Below are positions 46,001 through 57,556 of a DNA stretch of 64,000 nucleotides, piece by piece (the stretch's first letter is position 1; each line of letters starts with the position of its first letter). A program made the translations under genes and the position numbers. The notes beneath the pieces are model-generated. The model was given only the letters and a program-made list of their open reading frames with translations, was not told the DNA's origin and did no database searches. This stretch comes from Sisyra terminalis (lineage: Eukaryota > Arthropoda > Insecta > Neuroptera > Sisyridae): NCBI GenBank assembly GCA_958496175.1, contig OY292275.1, forward strand, positions 15,190,001-15,254,000, in the 5' to 3' direction.

Positions 46001-47470
46001 TTTGTATGCATTGTGGTAAAAAAAGGAAAACGTGTTAATGTTGGAGTAAAACAAATGTATTTTAGATGAAGTTCAGGAAAATGTTTACAGTGTACAAAGA
46101 AATCATATGGTGTCCATGTTGAATGTTTTTTCTCTTAAGACACATATTACATAATATTAAATTCTTCTTTTAAATGATGTCAAAAGTACATTACAATATT
46201 TAATAAGAAAATAAACATATTTTTTATAATATTAAAGTCGTTTCTGTAAAGTTTACTCTTTGTTATGTAATCCATTGATTTCCTGGATACCAATTAGGAA
46301 TGTTATGAAGTGTTTATTTCGATGACTAAGGGTTAGAACTTCCGTTTAATTTTTACCTTCGACAAGGAGTTTAGCTGCAAAAATTTTGAAATCGGAGATA
46401 AAGCTACTAATTTTTGTTGTTTAAAAGCAATTTTAATTTTCAAGATCATCAAAATTGGGTTATTATTATTTTTTTTAATAATTCTTTGCTTAATTGTTTC
46501 ATATTACTCATGTATTTTATAATAATTGATTCAAGAGACATATTTCTTAAGGTTGTTTAGAAGTGCGGGGAAGAAATATGAGAAAAAGGGGAATTTCTCT
46601 ATGCTAATAAGTAGGTGTTATAGATATTTCGTTAAGGCTTTTATATACTCGGATTGAACTTTGACACGATTTTTATCTTAACTTTGAAATATTTCGCTTA
46701 GAAACCCTCAAATGTTAATGACTTTGGTATTGATCGACGCGGAATATTTCAAAGAATGTATGTTTTTTTTTTCATAAAAAGTTCATTTTTACGAAAAGAG
46801 CTATCACGAGTTGATTTTGATCAGGCATAACTTTCTCCATTTACCCTGTGTTAAGCGGTTCAAAGTTACGCAACTTTACGGTTTTTTTACTCCGTTAATA
46901 ATTTCCAAATCGAATTGAAATTTTATAGAGATATGCCTCAAATGGTTGACTACTTACAGTATTAATTTTAATTCTTCCTCCTTACTAGTAATTTTCTTCT
47001 AAACAAATTAATTACATTTTTATGATTTCATAAGAAATTAGAAAAAAATCTGGATCATCCGCGGCCTTGACTTTTATAGTTATATCCACTTGGCTACACG
47101 AAGATATTCTTTATTTATCCTTCTTGTACAATTAAAACACTTTGATAACTCTATATTTTTAATAGAAAAATGATTTCATTAGACCTCTGCTTTACTTATT
47201 GTATGTATGAATTTTGACTTCATCTCCGATTTCAAATCCAACCCCAAGAAACCCAATTGAAAACTTTCGGTTCCGACTTCAGTTCCGAGTCTTACCTCCC
47301 TAATAGCTACATGAAAACAAAGAAAAAAGGAGCAATTAGAAACATTAAAATAGAAAAGATAAGATTGATTTTGCATATATCGAAGGACTTTTTTCTTATA
47401 ACATTTGAAAGTAGAACAAATATTTCTCATTCTTATATATTTTCTTCATTAATAACAATATTTGTAATTG
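43050..47470. other. AT-rich interval, no recognised gene
   Basis: No family resemblance in any frame. Minus-strand frames at 44274-44734 lie in a slightly GC-richer patch, with residues such as LPLARTSQAKRKSITKCTLK, but I cannot assign them and no splice structure is evident. Confidence 0.4.
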
Positions 47471-47479
47471 AAATGTTTT

Positions 47480-48025
47480 AAAAGCAGCCAATTCCACCAC
47501 CTGTTGATTGTGCATGTGCATATTGGCTGCAAAATTGTGGGTCAACATGTTGCAAGACGAAGACGTCGTGACGACGTTTTAACGGGACAAATTCATTTTT
47601 CATTTTGATCATTTTTAGTAGGTTACATCGTTCATGCATTTATTTTTAAATCCCACACTTGTCTTTTGTTCTCTGCGACAAACCAAAACGAAGCTGCTGC
47701 CCAAATCCCCATGCTAAGCGGTTTTGCTGATGAAGAAATTTTTTCTCAACTCGGAAGTTTGTGATAATGAAATTTATTTTTATTGGTATAATTTTTTAGG
47801 ACGTCAAAGGTCAATGTAGACGCAACGCAATGCCGACAGTCGAAAACTAACAACCTGTTGATCGTAAAGTGCTAAGAGAAATAGTCAGAGGAGGACAGCA
47901 CTCGATGGCTAATCGGGGCCATCGACCCCAAATCATGGTGCCATGTCCACACCTTTAGGCCGCTGATGTCGCTAAAGACGAGGCAAACCAAAAACCTCCT
48001 CTCCCATTTCTACAAATTTCGTTAG
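47480..48025. promoter_or_regulatory. GC-rich island with CCAAT hairpin and CRE-like sites
   Basis: Composition stands out from the flanks. Near its left end GCAGCCAAT (about 47485) pairs with ATTGGCTGC (about 47520), enclosing CACCTGTTG and CATGTG E-box-type words. GACGTCGTGACGACGTT follows at about 47562. No convincing coding frame. It lies 3.9 kb upstream of the muscle-type Ig/FN3 gene, so it could be its enhancer or distal promoter. This is inference from composition and motif words. Confidence 0.35.
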
Positions 48026-48029
48026 AGTA

Positions 48030-49600
48030 GCATCCTAGACATTGGGTATCTCTAATTACGATTATCGAAACACAGTCTTACGTAACATTGCTTGTAATCG
48101 GATTAATAACTTGCAATTAAACGAATTAAACATCGTCTATATAATTACGTGTAGGTATTAAATGCTACACAAAGATGGATTTTCTTAGTGTGGAAAAATA
48201 TAACCAACTCTTTTTTGTTTTAATTCCCGTAGGTATTGAAAATTAATCGCGCCCCCTCTGGTACTTTTATCCGTTTAGAAACATTGAATTAGAAAACTCA
48301 ACGTAGGAAAAAATTAATGACCAATTTGCATAATCAAATATTTTACTTGAATTATCACCGTCGATGGCTCTTGCGTTATTTTTCGATTAAAATTGGTATT
48401 TTTTCTATCAGGACCGGTTTTTCTTAAGTATAGATTTCGACTTAGTGCAATAATAGGTGGCTGGAAGATTTTATTATAAATTTGTATGAATAATTCAAAG
48501 ATTGAAACAGAAAATTGTTTTTAGTATTTTAATAACAATCTCCACCTTCCACCTTCCCTATTTAAATGATGCAATATGAAATGAGCTAAAATTCTATACA
48601 TTAATATTTTTCGTACTATGTAGGTAGCTACAGGAGAACCTTACACCCCTCTCCCATCGTTTAAGAATGAAATGACACAAATTATCAAAAAATAAATATT
48701 TTCCGATTTCTTTACAATTAAACAAACACTTGTAAATTGCTTATTTTAGAAGTTATAATCGACTATTTGCTATCGGTCATTACCCTTGATTTGCAGAAAA
48801 AAAATTATATGAGTTTCAAATTGATTTGAATATTGTTGACGTATTATTATTATAAACCAATTTAAATTCAATCCTTACTGCTTATCTTAATTGGACTCAA
48901 CCTATGGACCTACATTATTCAGTAATTTGTCCATTATAAGAAAATGATTATCTCCTTCAATAGGACTATTTAATAAAAAAAAATTGTCCCCACATTACAT
49001 TCTTTTTTTATTGGGACTTTCCAGTTTTCCTTCAACAACAGCAAATATGAATTGTTTTTCTCTGAGAAAATGACCTTTATATCGGAGATAGTTCTTTCTT
49101 CGTTGATCTTTTTTAGTACATACACGTTATTTTCACTGTTCCTTAGCATCTTATTTCAAAATTGTTCTTATATTTATTTTCTTATTTTCTTATGATCTAA
49201 GTTTAAAATCCAAATCAAGCTACACTTTACTCCTTTCAGTAATTGTTTCTGGAGTCTTTATAAAAAATTTCCAATCAGAAGATACTTCTTGCTATTGAAC
49301 GTGATTTTCTCCATAACAAGACGTTTCATATTTCCACTATTGAATTTTTCATCTTTGGTTACAATGCTTCATAAATATTTGAATTGAACCACGTTTTTTA
49401 GTTGTTTATTCTTAAGATTGATGTAGGTGTTTTTCTCTCATTGATATCCTCATAATTTACGACTTTCCTGTATATTCATTCCATAAGTTTCTCAAATGAC
49501 AATATAACGGTCTAATATATTTGTATTTCCGCTTCCATTTTAACCAACAGTATCAGTTCTTCAGCAGATTTGATCACTTTGGTTATTTGTACGTAAGAAT
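48030..49600. other. AT-rich spacer, no gene seen
   Basis: No supported feature. Confidence 0.5.
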
Positions 49601-49604
49601 GCAG

Positions 49605-50090
49605 TATTGCTCATGAAAAACATCGATGTTAAAACTTGGCTTATTTTAAAAGTTAAACATCGATGTTAAAAGCATCGAATTTCATAAATGATATATCGAT
49701 TTTTTTCGATGTTTTTATCACTTTTAAAATAAATGTATAAAAATTACTTTAAATAATAAAATACCCCGACAGTTTATAATCGTCGTTAATAAAACATCGT
49801 TAGATTATAATCTAACCAAGCCTAATCTACCATTAGTTTATGATCTTACTTGTTATTATAAACTGACACAATTCACAAATCTATGCTTGTTACTATGAGA
49901 GGTATTTTTTATGTGGGTAACTGTGGATCATGGGCGGGATGAATGATAAAAATCGTTCATAAATCATCGCTCATGAAAAACGATGTATCATTGATGTTTT
50001 GGGTTTCAATTTCAATGATAAAACATCGATATTTAAGAACGATTAATCGATGTTTGGAAAAAGTGTATCATTTGTGTCCCTATTTGTACG
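49605..50090. repeat. ATCGAT-rich palindromic repeat cluster
   Basis: At least six copies of ACATCGAT or its complement occur in under 500 bases, in both orientations, with the outer words GCTCATGAAAAACATCGATG and GCTCATGAAAAACGATGTAT repeated. Paired TTATAATC/AACTAA segments lie in the middle. Probably a decayed MITE. No typical terminal inverted repeats could be fixed. Confidence 0.45.
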
Positions 50091-50394
50091 CTACAACTTG
50101 CTATGATAACACTTGACTAAATTTTTGACGAGAAAGATAAAAACAAATTTGATTTGAATTTGTATTTTTGACTAAGAAAGCCGTAATTATATAAAAAAAA
50201 ACAATATTTTAAAAATCATTGAACGTTGTTTCTTTGATTTAACTTATTTGCATTGACTAAAATAGTTGTTCAAATCGCGGTTTGCCGTTTGTAATAAAGA
50301 CACATAGTTCACATTGTTTTTATTTTCAAATAAATTGCACAATCTGCATAGGGTTGCCATAAGTGCATTCAACCCATAGACAATCACATGTAAG

Positions 50395-51470
50395 CTATAT
50401 AATAAGAAATAATAATTTCAGATGGTATTTCTGTATCTTCATGTATTTTTTTTTATTGTTTACGTACCATGGAGCACCGATTATTTGTCGTAGGGTCCTT
50501 GATTGAAATCTTCGTAGGATTTCAATGTTGGAGTTGGATGCAGTACCCCACAACTGTATTCCATATGTCCATATGGGCTTGAGGATGACCTTGTACAGAA
50601 GAAGTTTGTTTTCTGTTGATAATGGTGCATTAGATGCCATTAGCTAGTACATTTTTTTGTATTTTTATATAAATGTTTTAGACTTTTTTTGATTTGCACA
50701 GCCTACGTAAGTTTTTGATCTAAGTGCATTCCGAGATATTTTATCGTGCTCTTTTGCGGTAGTTCTGTGCCTTCCATTGTAACTGGTGGACATATATTTC
50801 TGCGCAGTGTAAACATTATGTGTGTAGATTTTGCGTTGTTTATTTTTATTTTCCATTTTTTTGCCCGTTTTTCTACTTTGTTCAGGTTATTTTGGAACTT
50901 TAACGAAGCTTCATTGGGCTCATCTGCTGCAGTTACGATGGCTGTGTCATCAGCAAATGTTGCCACTAATGCATATGTTGTATTTGGCATATCGACTGTG
51001 TAAAGGGAATATAACAGAGGTCCCAGTACGCTACCTTGGGGAACTCCGGCTGTTATTTTCTTGGGAGTCGTTACTTCCGATTAGTATTTGACTTGAAAGA
51101 TACGGTTTTCCAAGTAGGACGAGATTATGTTAAATTGTTCAGGAAGTTTTTTTTTTGATTCTGTACAACAGTCCGGGATGCTACACCTTATCGAATGCCT
51201 GTACCATATCCAGAATAGCCGCAGAACAGTATTGTTTTCTTTCCTGGGCATAACGAATAGTTTCAACGATTCTGTGAATTTGCTCTAGTGTTGAGTGACC
51301 ATTTCTAAAACGAAATTGGTGATCTAGTAGGATGTTTTTGTCATGTATTATTGAGTGTATTCTTTTAATAAGTATTTTTTCAGATACTTTGCTTAAGATT
51401 GGAAGCAGAATTATTGGTCGGTATGAACCTCTTGGGGTGGTTTTCCAGGAAAATAATAATTTAAACAGTT
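50395..51470 (-). mobile_element. Truncated Jockey-clade LINE, RT domain
   Basis: Read on the minus strand, broken frames give in order LPEQFNIISSYLENRIFQVK, AGVPQGSVLGPLLYSLYTVD (motif B), ALVATFADDTAIV (catalytic motif C at about 50957-50946), KWKIKINNAKSTHIMFTLRR, TIKYLGMHLDQKLT and the C-terminal IWTYGIQLWGTASNSNIEI plus RTLRQIIGAPWYVNNK. This is the order of a Jockey RT. Frameshifts and stops make it inactive. The 5' part with the endonuclease is missing. Confidence 0.85.
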
Positions 51471-51759
51471 TTATTCAATTTTCATTGACTAGTATATTCG
51501 ACAAGTAATTGTATGTGATGCCTAGTTCAATTTTATTACTATGGCAAGGGGGTAGAAATTAGCAATTTAACCCTTATGATATTCGAATCAGTAGGAAAAA
51601 TAACCATTTTATCTAAGTTGTATAAAGATTTAGTACATTTCATTTTACAAAATAATATTTGAAGGACAAGAGTTATGATTGTGTTAAAAGACAAAAGTGA
51701 AGACAATAAGAGATTTATTGTTGTTTTGTTTCATTGAAAAACTTCTATTGAGTAATGAG

Positions 51760-51962
51760 TGAAGTTTAAAATTACCGCGGTGACGTCGGACGATGACGTC
51801 GCGACGCCTGGCGTCGTTGTCGCCCGAAGTTCGTCGACGCAGTAAGGTCGATTGTGGCGCCGCGCCGATGTGGCTGAATCTAAATTGAGGTCTGAGTGCA
51901 AGTGGCGTCGCGACGTCCAGTAACCGGTGCGAGCGATCGGCATCGGATCGAGGCCATATATA
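51760..51962 (+). promoter_or_regulatory. CpG-rich promoter/5' UTR of the Ig/FN3 gene
   Basis: A strongly CpG-rich 200-base island directly before the proposed first coding exon. It has two TGACGTCG sites (CRE-type half-palindromes near 51780 and 51794) and further GACGTC words. CATATATAA lies immediately before the start codon. If that acted as a TATA box, transcription would begin inside the proposed exon, which argues for its being leader sequence instead. The frame stays open upstream to 51846 but holds no other ATG. Confidence 0.5.
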
Positions 51963-52035
51963 ATGGGCAACGCCTCGGGAAAGGCGGCATCACGAAATCG
52001 TAACAATAAAAAATCAGTGCACTGGAAGGCGGCAG
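51963..52035 (+). CDS. Ig/FN3 gene exon 1: MGNASGK N-terminus
   Basis: Encodes MGNASGKAASRNRNNKKS and six more residues, then a donor GGCAG|GTACAA. One base of the next codon is left over, and exon 2 starts with exactly two bases, making Glu and the typical FN3 leader E-K-P-S-P-P-G-R-P. Gly2 with Asn3 and Gly6 fits the N-myristoylation pattern, and the basic residues after it fit membrane binding. The phase match and promoter context support the exon. It is short, so it could be wrong. Confidence 0.65.
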
Positions 52036-55000
52036 GTACAAAACCAATTCCCCGAATAATCCCTAAATACTTATCAGTGTGTATATAAATGTGTGTTTTG
52101 TGCACTAATTCCAACAATGTATTCCCATGGGAGCGATTCACATTTCTCCCACACTTGATATATACATTTGTGAATAATATTTCGCCAAGACGAAAAAAAT
52201 AAAATGTATGATCGTAAAGTCTTTATGGCGTTGTATATGAGCTCGAGTGATAAGAATGGGCTGCTTGACACAAAACCCAACAGACCAAATGCTGTACGGT
52301 GCCAAACGTTTCGGATGTTTATTTCTGGATCAAATACGCCCGCTCACTCTCTCTAACAAATCACAATTGCATCCTTCATTTCATTCCGTCACAAAAACTC
52401 TTAAACGCTTATTGTTGCATTCTTCGTGTCGATATGTCGATTACTATTACAATTCAAAACCAAATTTTCTTAAAATACAAAAAGGAAAACTAACAATAAC
52501 ATTTGCATACTTGACTCTTAACCTTATAATTAGTTCGGTAAGAAATTTTACAGTGCTTATATATAAGTTGAATTCATTGAACTTATTACTCTTTTAGAAA
52601 AACCGTCTCCGCCAGGTAGACCGCAACTAGTCCCTGGTACACCCACAACTGAACCTGATGTCGTAACATTGCGATGGGAGCGTCCAGGATCAGACGGTGG
52701 CGCCCCCGTGATCGGATATATGGTCGAACACAAACGAACTGGTTCTCCCCACTGGGTTCGTGCGACTCCTGGCCTTGTAGGCAAACCTGAAATTGCTTTG
52801 AGTGGACTAGAACCAGGATGGCGATATCAATTTCGAGTGACTGCTCACAATTCCGAAGGAATTTCGGATCCTAGTGAACTTTCAGAACCAGTAACTGTTA
52901 CGTTTCAACGCACCGTCATAACCGCTCCTCGTTTTACTGAGGAATTGCGCGACACAACTGCCTTAGAAAATGACAAAGTTGAATTTATGGCTCATTTTTC
53001 GGGAATTCCAATGCCTAGCGTTTGTTGGTACAAAGATGGATTCGAAATATTCAGTAGTCGACGCACTAGAGTTTTAACAGAAAATGGACATAGTTTACTT
53101 ATAATTCATCAAGCTGCTCTTGTTGATGAGGGTGAAATAAAATGTACTGCAACAAATAAAGCGGGACATTGCACAACAAAAGCTTTGCTACGCGTGGAAG
53201 CTCCACCACGAATCCGCTTGCCACGTCAATACGAAGATGGATTATTATTTGAACTTGGTGAAGTTGTTCGCTTAAAAATTTCAGTCGCTGGAAAACCATC
53301 CCCCGAAGTATTTTGGACACATAACGGTGAGGCTATAGCAAATGATCCCCGTTACGAAGTTGTAAATTCCGATAAGACATCATCGTTAAAAATTGGCGAA
53401 GCCAAACGTCAAGATCGTGGCGAATATCAAATTCGAGCTGTCAATAAACTTGGCGAACATGTCGCTTCATTTTTAGTCACAGTAACCGATAAGCCGCAAC
53501 CACCGGTTCAAGTTCGTGTAATGTCACTAGGAAAAACTGTTACCTTATCCTGGAACGCTCCTGATGATGATGGTGGATGCAAAATCGGAAATTACATAAT
53601 CGAATATTACAGAGTGGGATGGAATGTTTGGCTAAAAGCAGGAACTAGTCGTAAATTAAGCACAACGTTAGGTGAATTAATCGAAGGTTCAGAATATCGG
53701 TTTCGTGTGAAAGCGGAAAATCCGTATGGAATAAGCGAACCAAGCAATGAGTCTGAAACTATATTCATTCCTGACCCAAAACGGGGACTTTTAGAGCCCC
53801 CACTGCGCAGCAAAAGTCAACCTCGGGAACTTTCTCCACCAAATTTAGAGAATATAAAAGGACCAATTAGAATTCGAAGTGGACGATCCGAATCAGTGAC
53901 ATCGTCAAGAAGTTCATTAGACAGTCGACCGACTAGTCCTACATCAATATTTTCAAATGAACCAAAACGTCCAGTTAGAGGTCATAGAATTAAAACTCCA
54001 ATGTTTACGCCAGATCCATCGCCAATCACACGTCGGCGAGATTATCATATTGATCCAAATACTCGGAATATTTTTGATCGTTCTTCAGTAACAAGAGAAT
54101 TATCTTATGGAACTACTATAGGAAACCAAAATCGTCGTGATGATGCCTTATTTAATATTTTCAATAGAAGCCGTAGTCCTAGCCCAAGTCCAGCTCGAGA
54201 ACCATCTCCTAAACCTGGACCAGAACCACCAAAAAATCAATTATTTTTCAAAGAAAAAACTCCAAACCCTAACGAACTACCACGTAATGATGATATACTC
54301 CATGGAAGTTCCGAATTTATGCTTGTCCTTTATCCAGAAAATGGCACAGCCACGACAAATAGAAAAAGTAAGAGTTATAATTACTTGCAAATTTCACATC
54401 TGCCAGGCAGGTGCTTAATGACCTACTTTTTAATGATTTTTTTTTTAGGTGGAAGTACCGGAAATATGGCATTTGATTTTGATGACGTTGCTGTCGCGCC
54501 ACCATTATCATTATCCGCACCTGAACTTGGATTTGAACCACCACCCCTTGGTTCACTAAGAAATGCTGTTAGTTCTAGTGAAATTTTGCATGAACGAGCG
54601 ATGACACGATTTTACGAAGCAGCAGCAGCTGACGAAGCAGAACGGGAAAAACGTCGGGTCAGTCTTGATAGTCGTTCACAAGATCTTTTACCCCGAATTC
54701 GTATTAATTCCATTGAAACTGACGAAAGTATAGCTCTTGAAAGAAAAACGTCATTACGACGTCGCTTATCTGGTAGTGGATTATCTCAACAAATGTTATG
54801 GCAACAACGTTTAAGTTGGAAGGGAGGTGATGAAATCAGTATTCATGAAAATTCAGAACCGCCCGAACCAAAATCGGTAGAACCAGAAGAGCCAACTCCC
54901 CAAAAAACAGAAATTATAGAAAAAGAGACTGAACCTAAAACCAAGTTGGATGTTGACCGAAATAAATCTCTGATTCGACAACGTTCCGCTTCTGAAGAGC

Positions 55001-56427
55001 TTGAAGAAGAAATGTTTGAACAAGTTCGTGCCAAAATGGCAAAACAAAACAGTCTGGAAGAAAAAGCTGAAAAAGCTAAAGCTATTGTTGCTTCAGAAGA
55101 CAAATGGGAAGAAGAAACGGTCGAAGAAAATGATGATATTGATGAAGAAGACTTATCCATAGAGGAAGAAGAAGAAGAAGAATCGGAAGATGATCGACCA
55201 TGGTCGGAAGAAACAATTCCAGATCGTTCTCAACCGGAAGAAGAACAAACCTACCATCCCCGAATAATGATTCCGCATTCCGAACCTTCGAAAAAATCAC
55301 CTCCGCCAAGCGAAGCACCATTTGAAATTCTCACCAAACCAAATCCTCTTCCCGACCCAAATTTCATTCCAAAGCCAATTCTCAAAAAACGAGAGATTGA
55401 AGTCATAACAACTCTCACAAAAACGCTAGAAGAAAAACCAACTCCAGTTGTTGAGGAAAAGAAAATAGCTCCGGAAAAACCAGTTAGAAAATCAACGCCG
55501 TTAAAAGAAACACCGAAGCGTTTCTTAAAAAATATCGCTGGCTCATTTAATCATTTACGAAGCAAAAAAGAAACGACACCAGAGCCGCCGCCTCAGCCGA
55601 AATCACAACCAATGCCGCCGCCAACACCCGTGCCAATAACCCCGCTTACAGAACCTAGATGGAGCCCACCAGCTACAATCGTGCAACAAGAACAAGCCAA
55701 ACCAGTGGTTGTTCTTTCAGCCGCTGAACTTGCTCGCAAAAAACGTCTTGAATCTCGTGAAAATTCTCTTGAAGAAGCCAAAGTCGTTATAGAACACTAC
55801 GGTGATATAGTACGCGAATATGGCAAACCTCGAAAACAAGCAGCACCGCTATACTTAAGCACTGAAGCACTAAAAGCGGCAGCCGAATCCCAAGAACATA
55901 TCGACAAACTTGATTCTGATTCCAATGACGAAAAACCCAAACCTACCGTAAAATTAGAAAAACAAGTCGATAAAATTCCAGAAAAATCGAATTCAATTGA
56001 TCGGAATGATCGGAAATCTCGTTTTGATTCAGTCGAGACAAAGACTAAATTGCGTCGATCCCGAACTCCGAGTCTCACTCGAAAAACTCCCGAACCGCCC
56101 CCGTTTGTACGGGAATCGTCCGTTACCCGTCCGTTGCGAGCAGGACCTATTAAACCGGCTCTTCCAGAACCCGAGCCTGAGCCCGAACCTTCTCCAGAAC
56201 GAGCTTCAACTCCCGAGGAAGAAATTTCCACAGCTGAAACCAAAGTTGGGTCTGCTGTGGATTATTTAACGGATTTGGCAATGTTTTTACTTGCTTGTTG
56301 GTTGTATTTGTTTAAAGATGAACGGCTAGCTATTCCTGTCCTCATTCTAATGGTTTACAGACAATTAAGTGATGAAATTGGTAAAAGAATCCCTTCATGG
56401 ATGAAACGCACAAAGAAAGAAGATTGA
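51963..56427 (+). CDS. Titin-superfamily Ig/FN3 protein with tail anchor
   Basis: Three coding exons, 51963-52035, 52598-54367 and 54449-56427, give about 1273 residues. Domain order: FN3 (26-127, PSPPGRP start and DGGAPVIGYMVE), Ig I-set (134-225, CWYKDG and DEGEIKCTATNKAG), Ig I-set (227-322, VFWTHNGEAI, DRGEYQIRAVNKLG), FN3 (323-418, WNAPDDDGG, YRFRVKAENPYG). A long low-complexity region of about 800 residues follows (SR-, acidic- and PEPEPEP-rich). It ends in a hydrophobic C-terminus, AVDYLTDLAMFLLACWLYLF then IPVLILMVYRQL, before a basic end. This resembles arthropod muscle proteins related to myosin-binding protein/twitchin, but no kinase is present. A structural link between myofibrils and a membrane system is my inference. 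The exact orthologue is not recognised. Confidence 0.88.
52036..52597 (+). other. Intron 1 of the Ig/FN3 gene
   Basis: 562 bases, GTACAA donor and TTACTCTTTTAG acceptor, AT-rich, with no other feature. Confidence 0.65.
52598..54367 (+). CDS. Ig/FN3 gene exon 2: four extracellular-type folds and linker
   Basis: Carries both FN3 and both Ig domains and the first part of the Ser/Arg/Pro-rich linker. The exon continues upstream of the first in-frame Met (52669) to the acceptor at 52597, because the FN3 domain needs those residues. Ends at the donor AAA|GTAAGAG inside a Ser codon. Confidence 0.9.
54368..54448 (+). other. 81-base in-frame intron inside the long ORF
   Basis: Starts GTAAGAG and ends after a run of nine T in TTTTTTTTTAG. 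It is exactly 27 codons with no stop, so the ORF reads straight through. Unspliced it would add a hydrophobic insert (YFLMIFFLG) in an otherwise polar linker. Removal rebuilds Ser across the junction, giving NRKSGSTG. Both splice sites are strong. Confidence 0.85.
54449..56427 (+). CDS. Ig/FN3 gene exon 3: charged linker and C-terminal anchor
   Basis: Encodes residues 616-1273: acidic runs (DLSIEEEEEEESEDD), Lys/Glu/Pro-rich repeats, PEPEPEPEPSPE, then the hydrophobic end and TGA. The clustered R-x-x-S sites (RRRLSGS, RQRSAS, RRSRTPS) are likely phosphorylation sites. Confidence 0.9.
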
Positions 56428-56637
56428 TTAAACTCATTGGTTTATACTTTTCGAAAAATTGTTACGTTTTACATTTAATTTTATATCATTTTAAGGTCCA
56501 TTTTTTCAATTTTAATTTCATTTAAGAATTTTTGATTTTTTCAAAAATCATTTATCTATCATTGTTATTTATCGTATTTTTAATGTTAAGATAATTCATT
56601 GTAAATAAGTATAATTGTATAATTATAATAATTGTTT

Positions 56638-56643
56638 AATAAA
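56638..56643 (+). terminator. Polyadenylation signal of the Ig/FN3 gene
   Basis: AATAAA about 210 bases after the stop codon, followed by TG-rich sequence (56660-56710) typical of the downstream element. Confidence 0.6.
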
Positions 56644-56719
56644 AATCTGAGGAAAAATGTTTAGATGAGTTTTAAGAATTGTTTTGTTGAGAATTGTTGT
56701 ACTCGTATGTTCTAGATTC

Positions 56720-57550
56720 CTAGTTTTATTGGATACTTCTTCGGTGTCCTAGTCTTCTGACAAACAGACGAATATTTGAAATTCATAACGAGGCTCGAAA
56801 AATTCTAGATTTTAATCGATCCAAATGACCATTTGTTTCGAAGTTTTAGTATTGGATGAAGAATAAAGTATAATTGTTATGGTTGTCACATAACCAATTT
56901 GAATGTGTCTCGGCTAAACGTGAGTAAGCTTGAGCGGGATATTACACAAAAGTATAAAAGTTTTGGATACTCTCTTTGTGGATTTATTGAAGTTATTTTT
57001 TATTTTTTTACCAGGATGTCTATGCATTCAAAATTTATACTTTAGATATGCACCTATAGAGATAAAAAAAATCACCTGTGCATAAAGCCGGTATAAACGG
57101 TTGATTATAACAAAAAAGAAAGTATATATTTACAGTAGACTCTCTTCCTAACAGACGTAAGATTTCACAATAATCATTAAAGTTAAAAATTAAAATTATC
57201 GTACAAATATTTAACTATATTTTTTTTTTCTAAATCTAATATGGTGCAACAGCCATCAATCACCCTTTCAATTTTCTTCTTATAACTTAGTTGATATGTG
57301 GAAGTGTTTTCAGATGCGCTGGTATTTTGTAAAAATATTTCATCGGAACAATAGTCGAGTTATCATAGCCTTTTTCTTCATAAACTTTAGGTAATACCAG
57401 GATTTTATTTCTAGTAATTCCTTTATAATTCTTATATGCATTTTTTTTTAAATTAGCAATCAGTTAGTGCAAACTATGGGCTAATGTGTTATCTTGGCTG
57501 GAGCTCTTGAGCTCCAAATGGCTTGATGAAGAAGTTTCCAGTGGAACATC
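56720..57550. other. Spacer, no gene seen
   Basis: AT-rich, with no supported feature. Confidence 0.5.
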
Positions 57551-57556
57551 TTCCTG

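Noticed and set aside
51956..51962. TATATAA as the TATA box of the Ig/FN3 gene
   Set aside because: It touches the proposed start codon, so initiation 25-30 bases downstream would remove that codon. It is treated as leader sequence.
54843..56243. Minus-strand Ser-rich ORFs
   Set aside because: Shadows of the repetitive charged linker of the Ig/FN3 gene.
52669..56427. Single 1252-codon ORF taken as the whole protein
   Set aside because: Its first Met is inside an FN3 domain, an acceptor lies upstream at 52597, and an 81-base intron is read through at 54368-54448.
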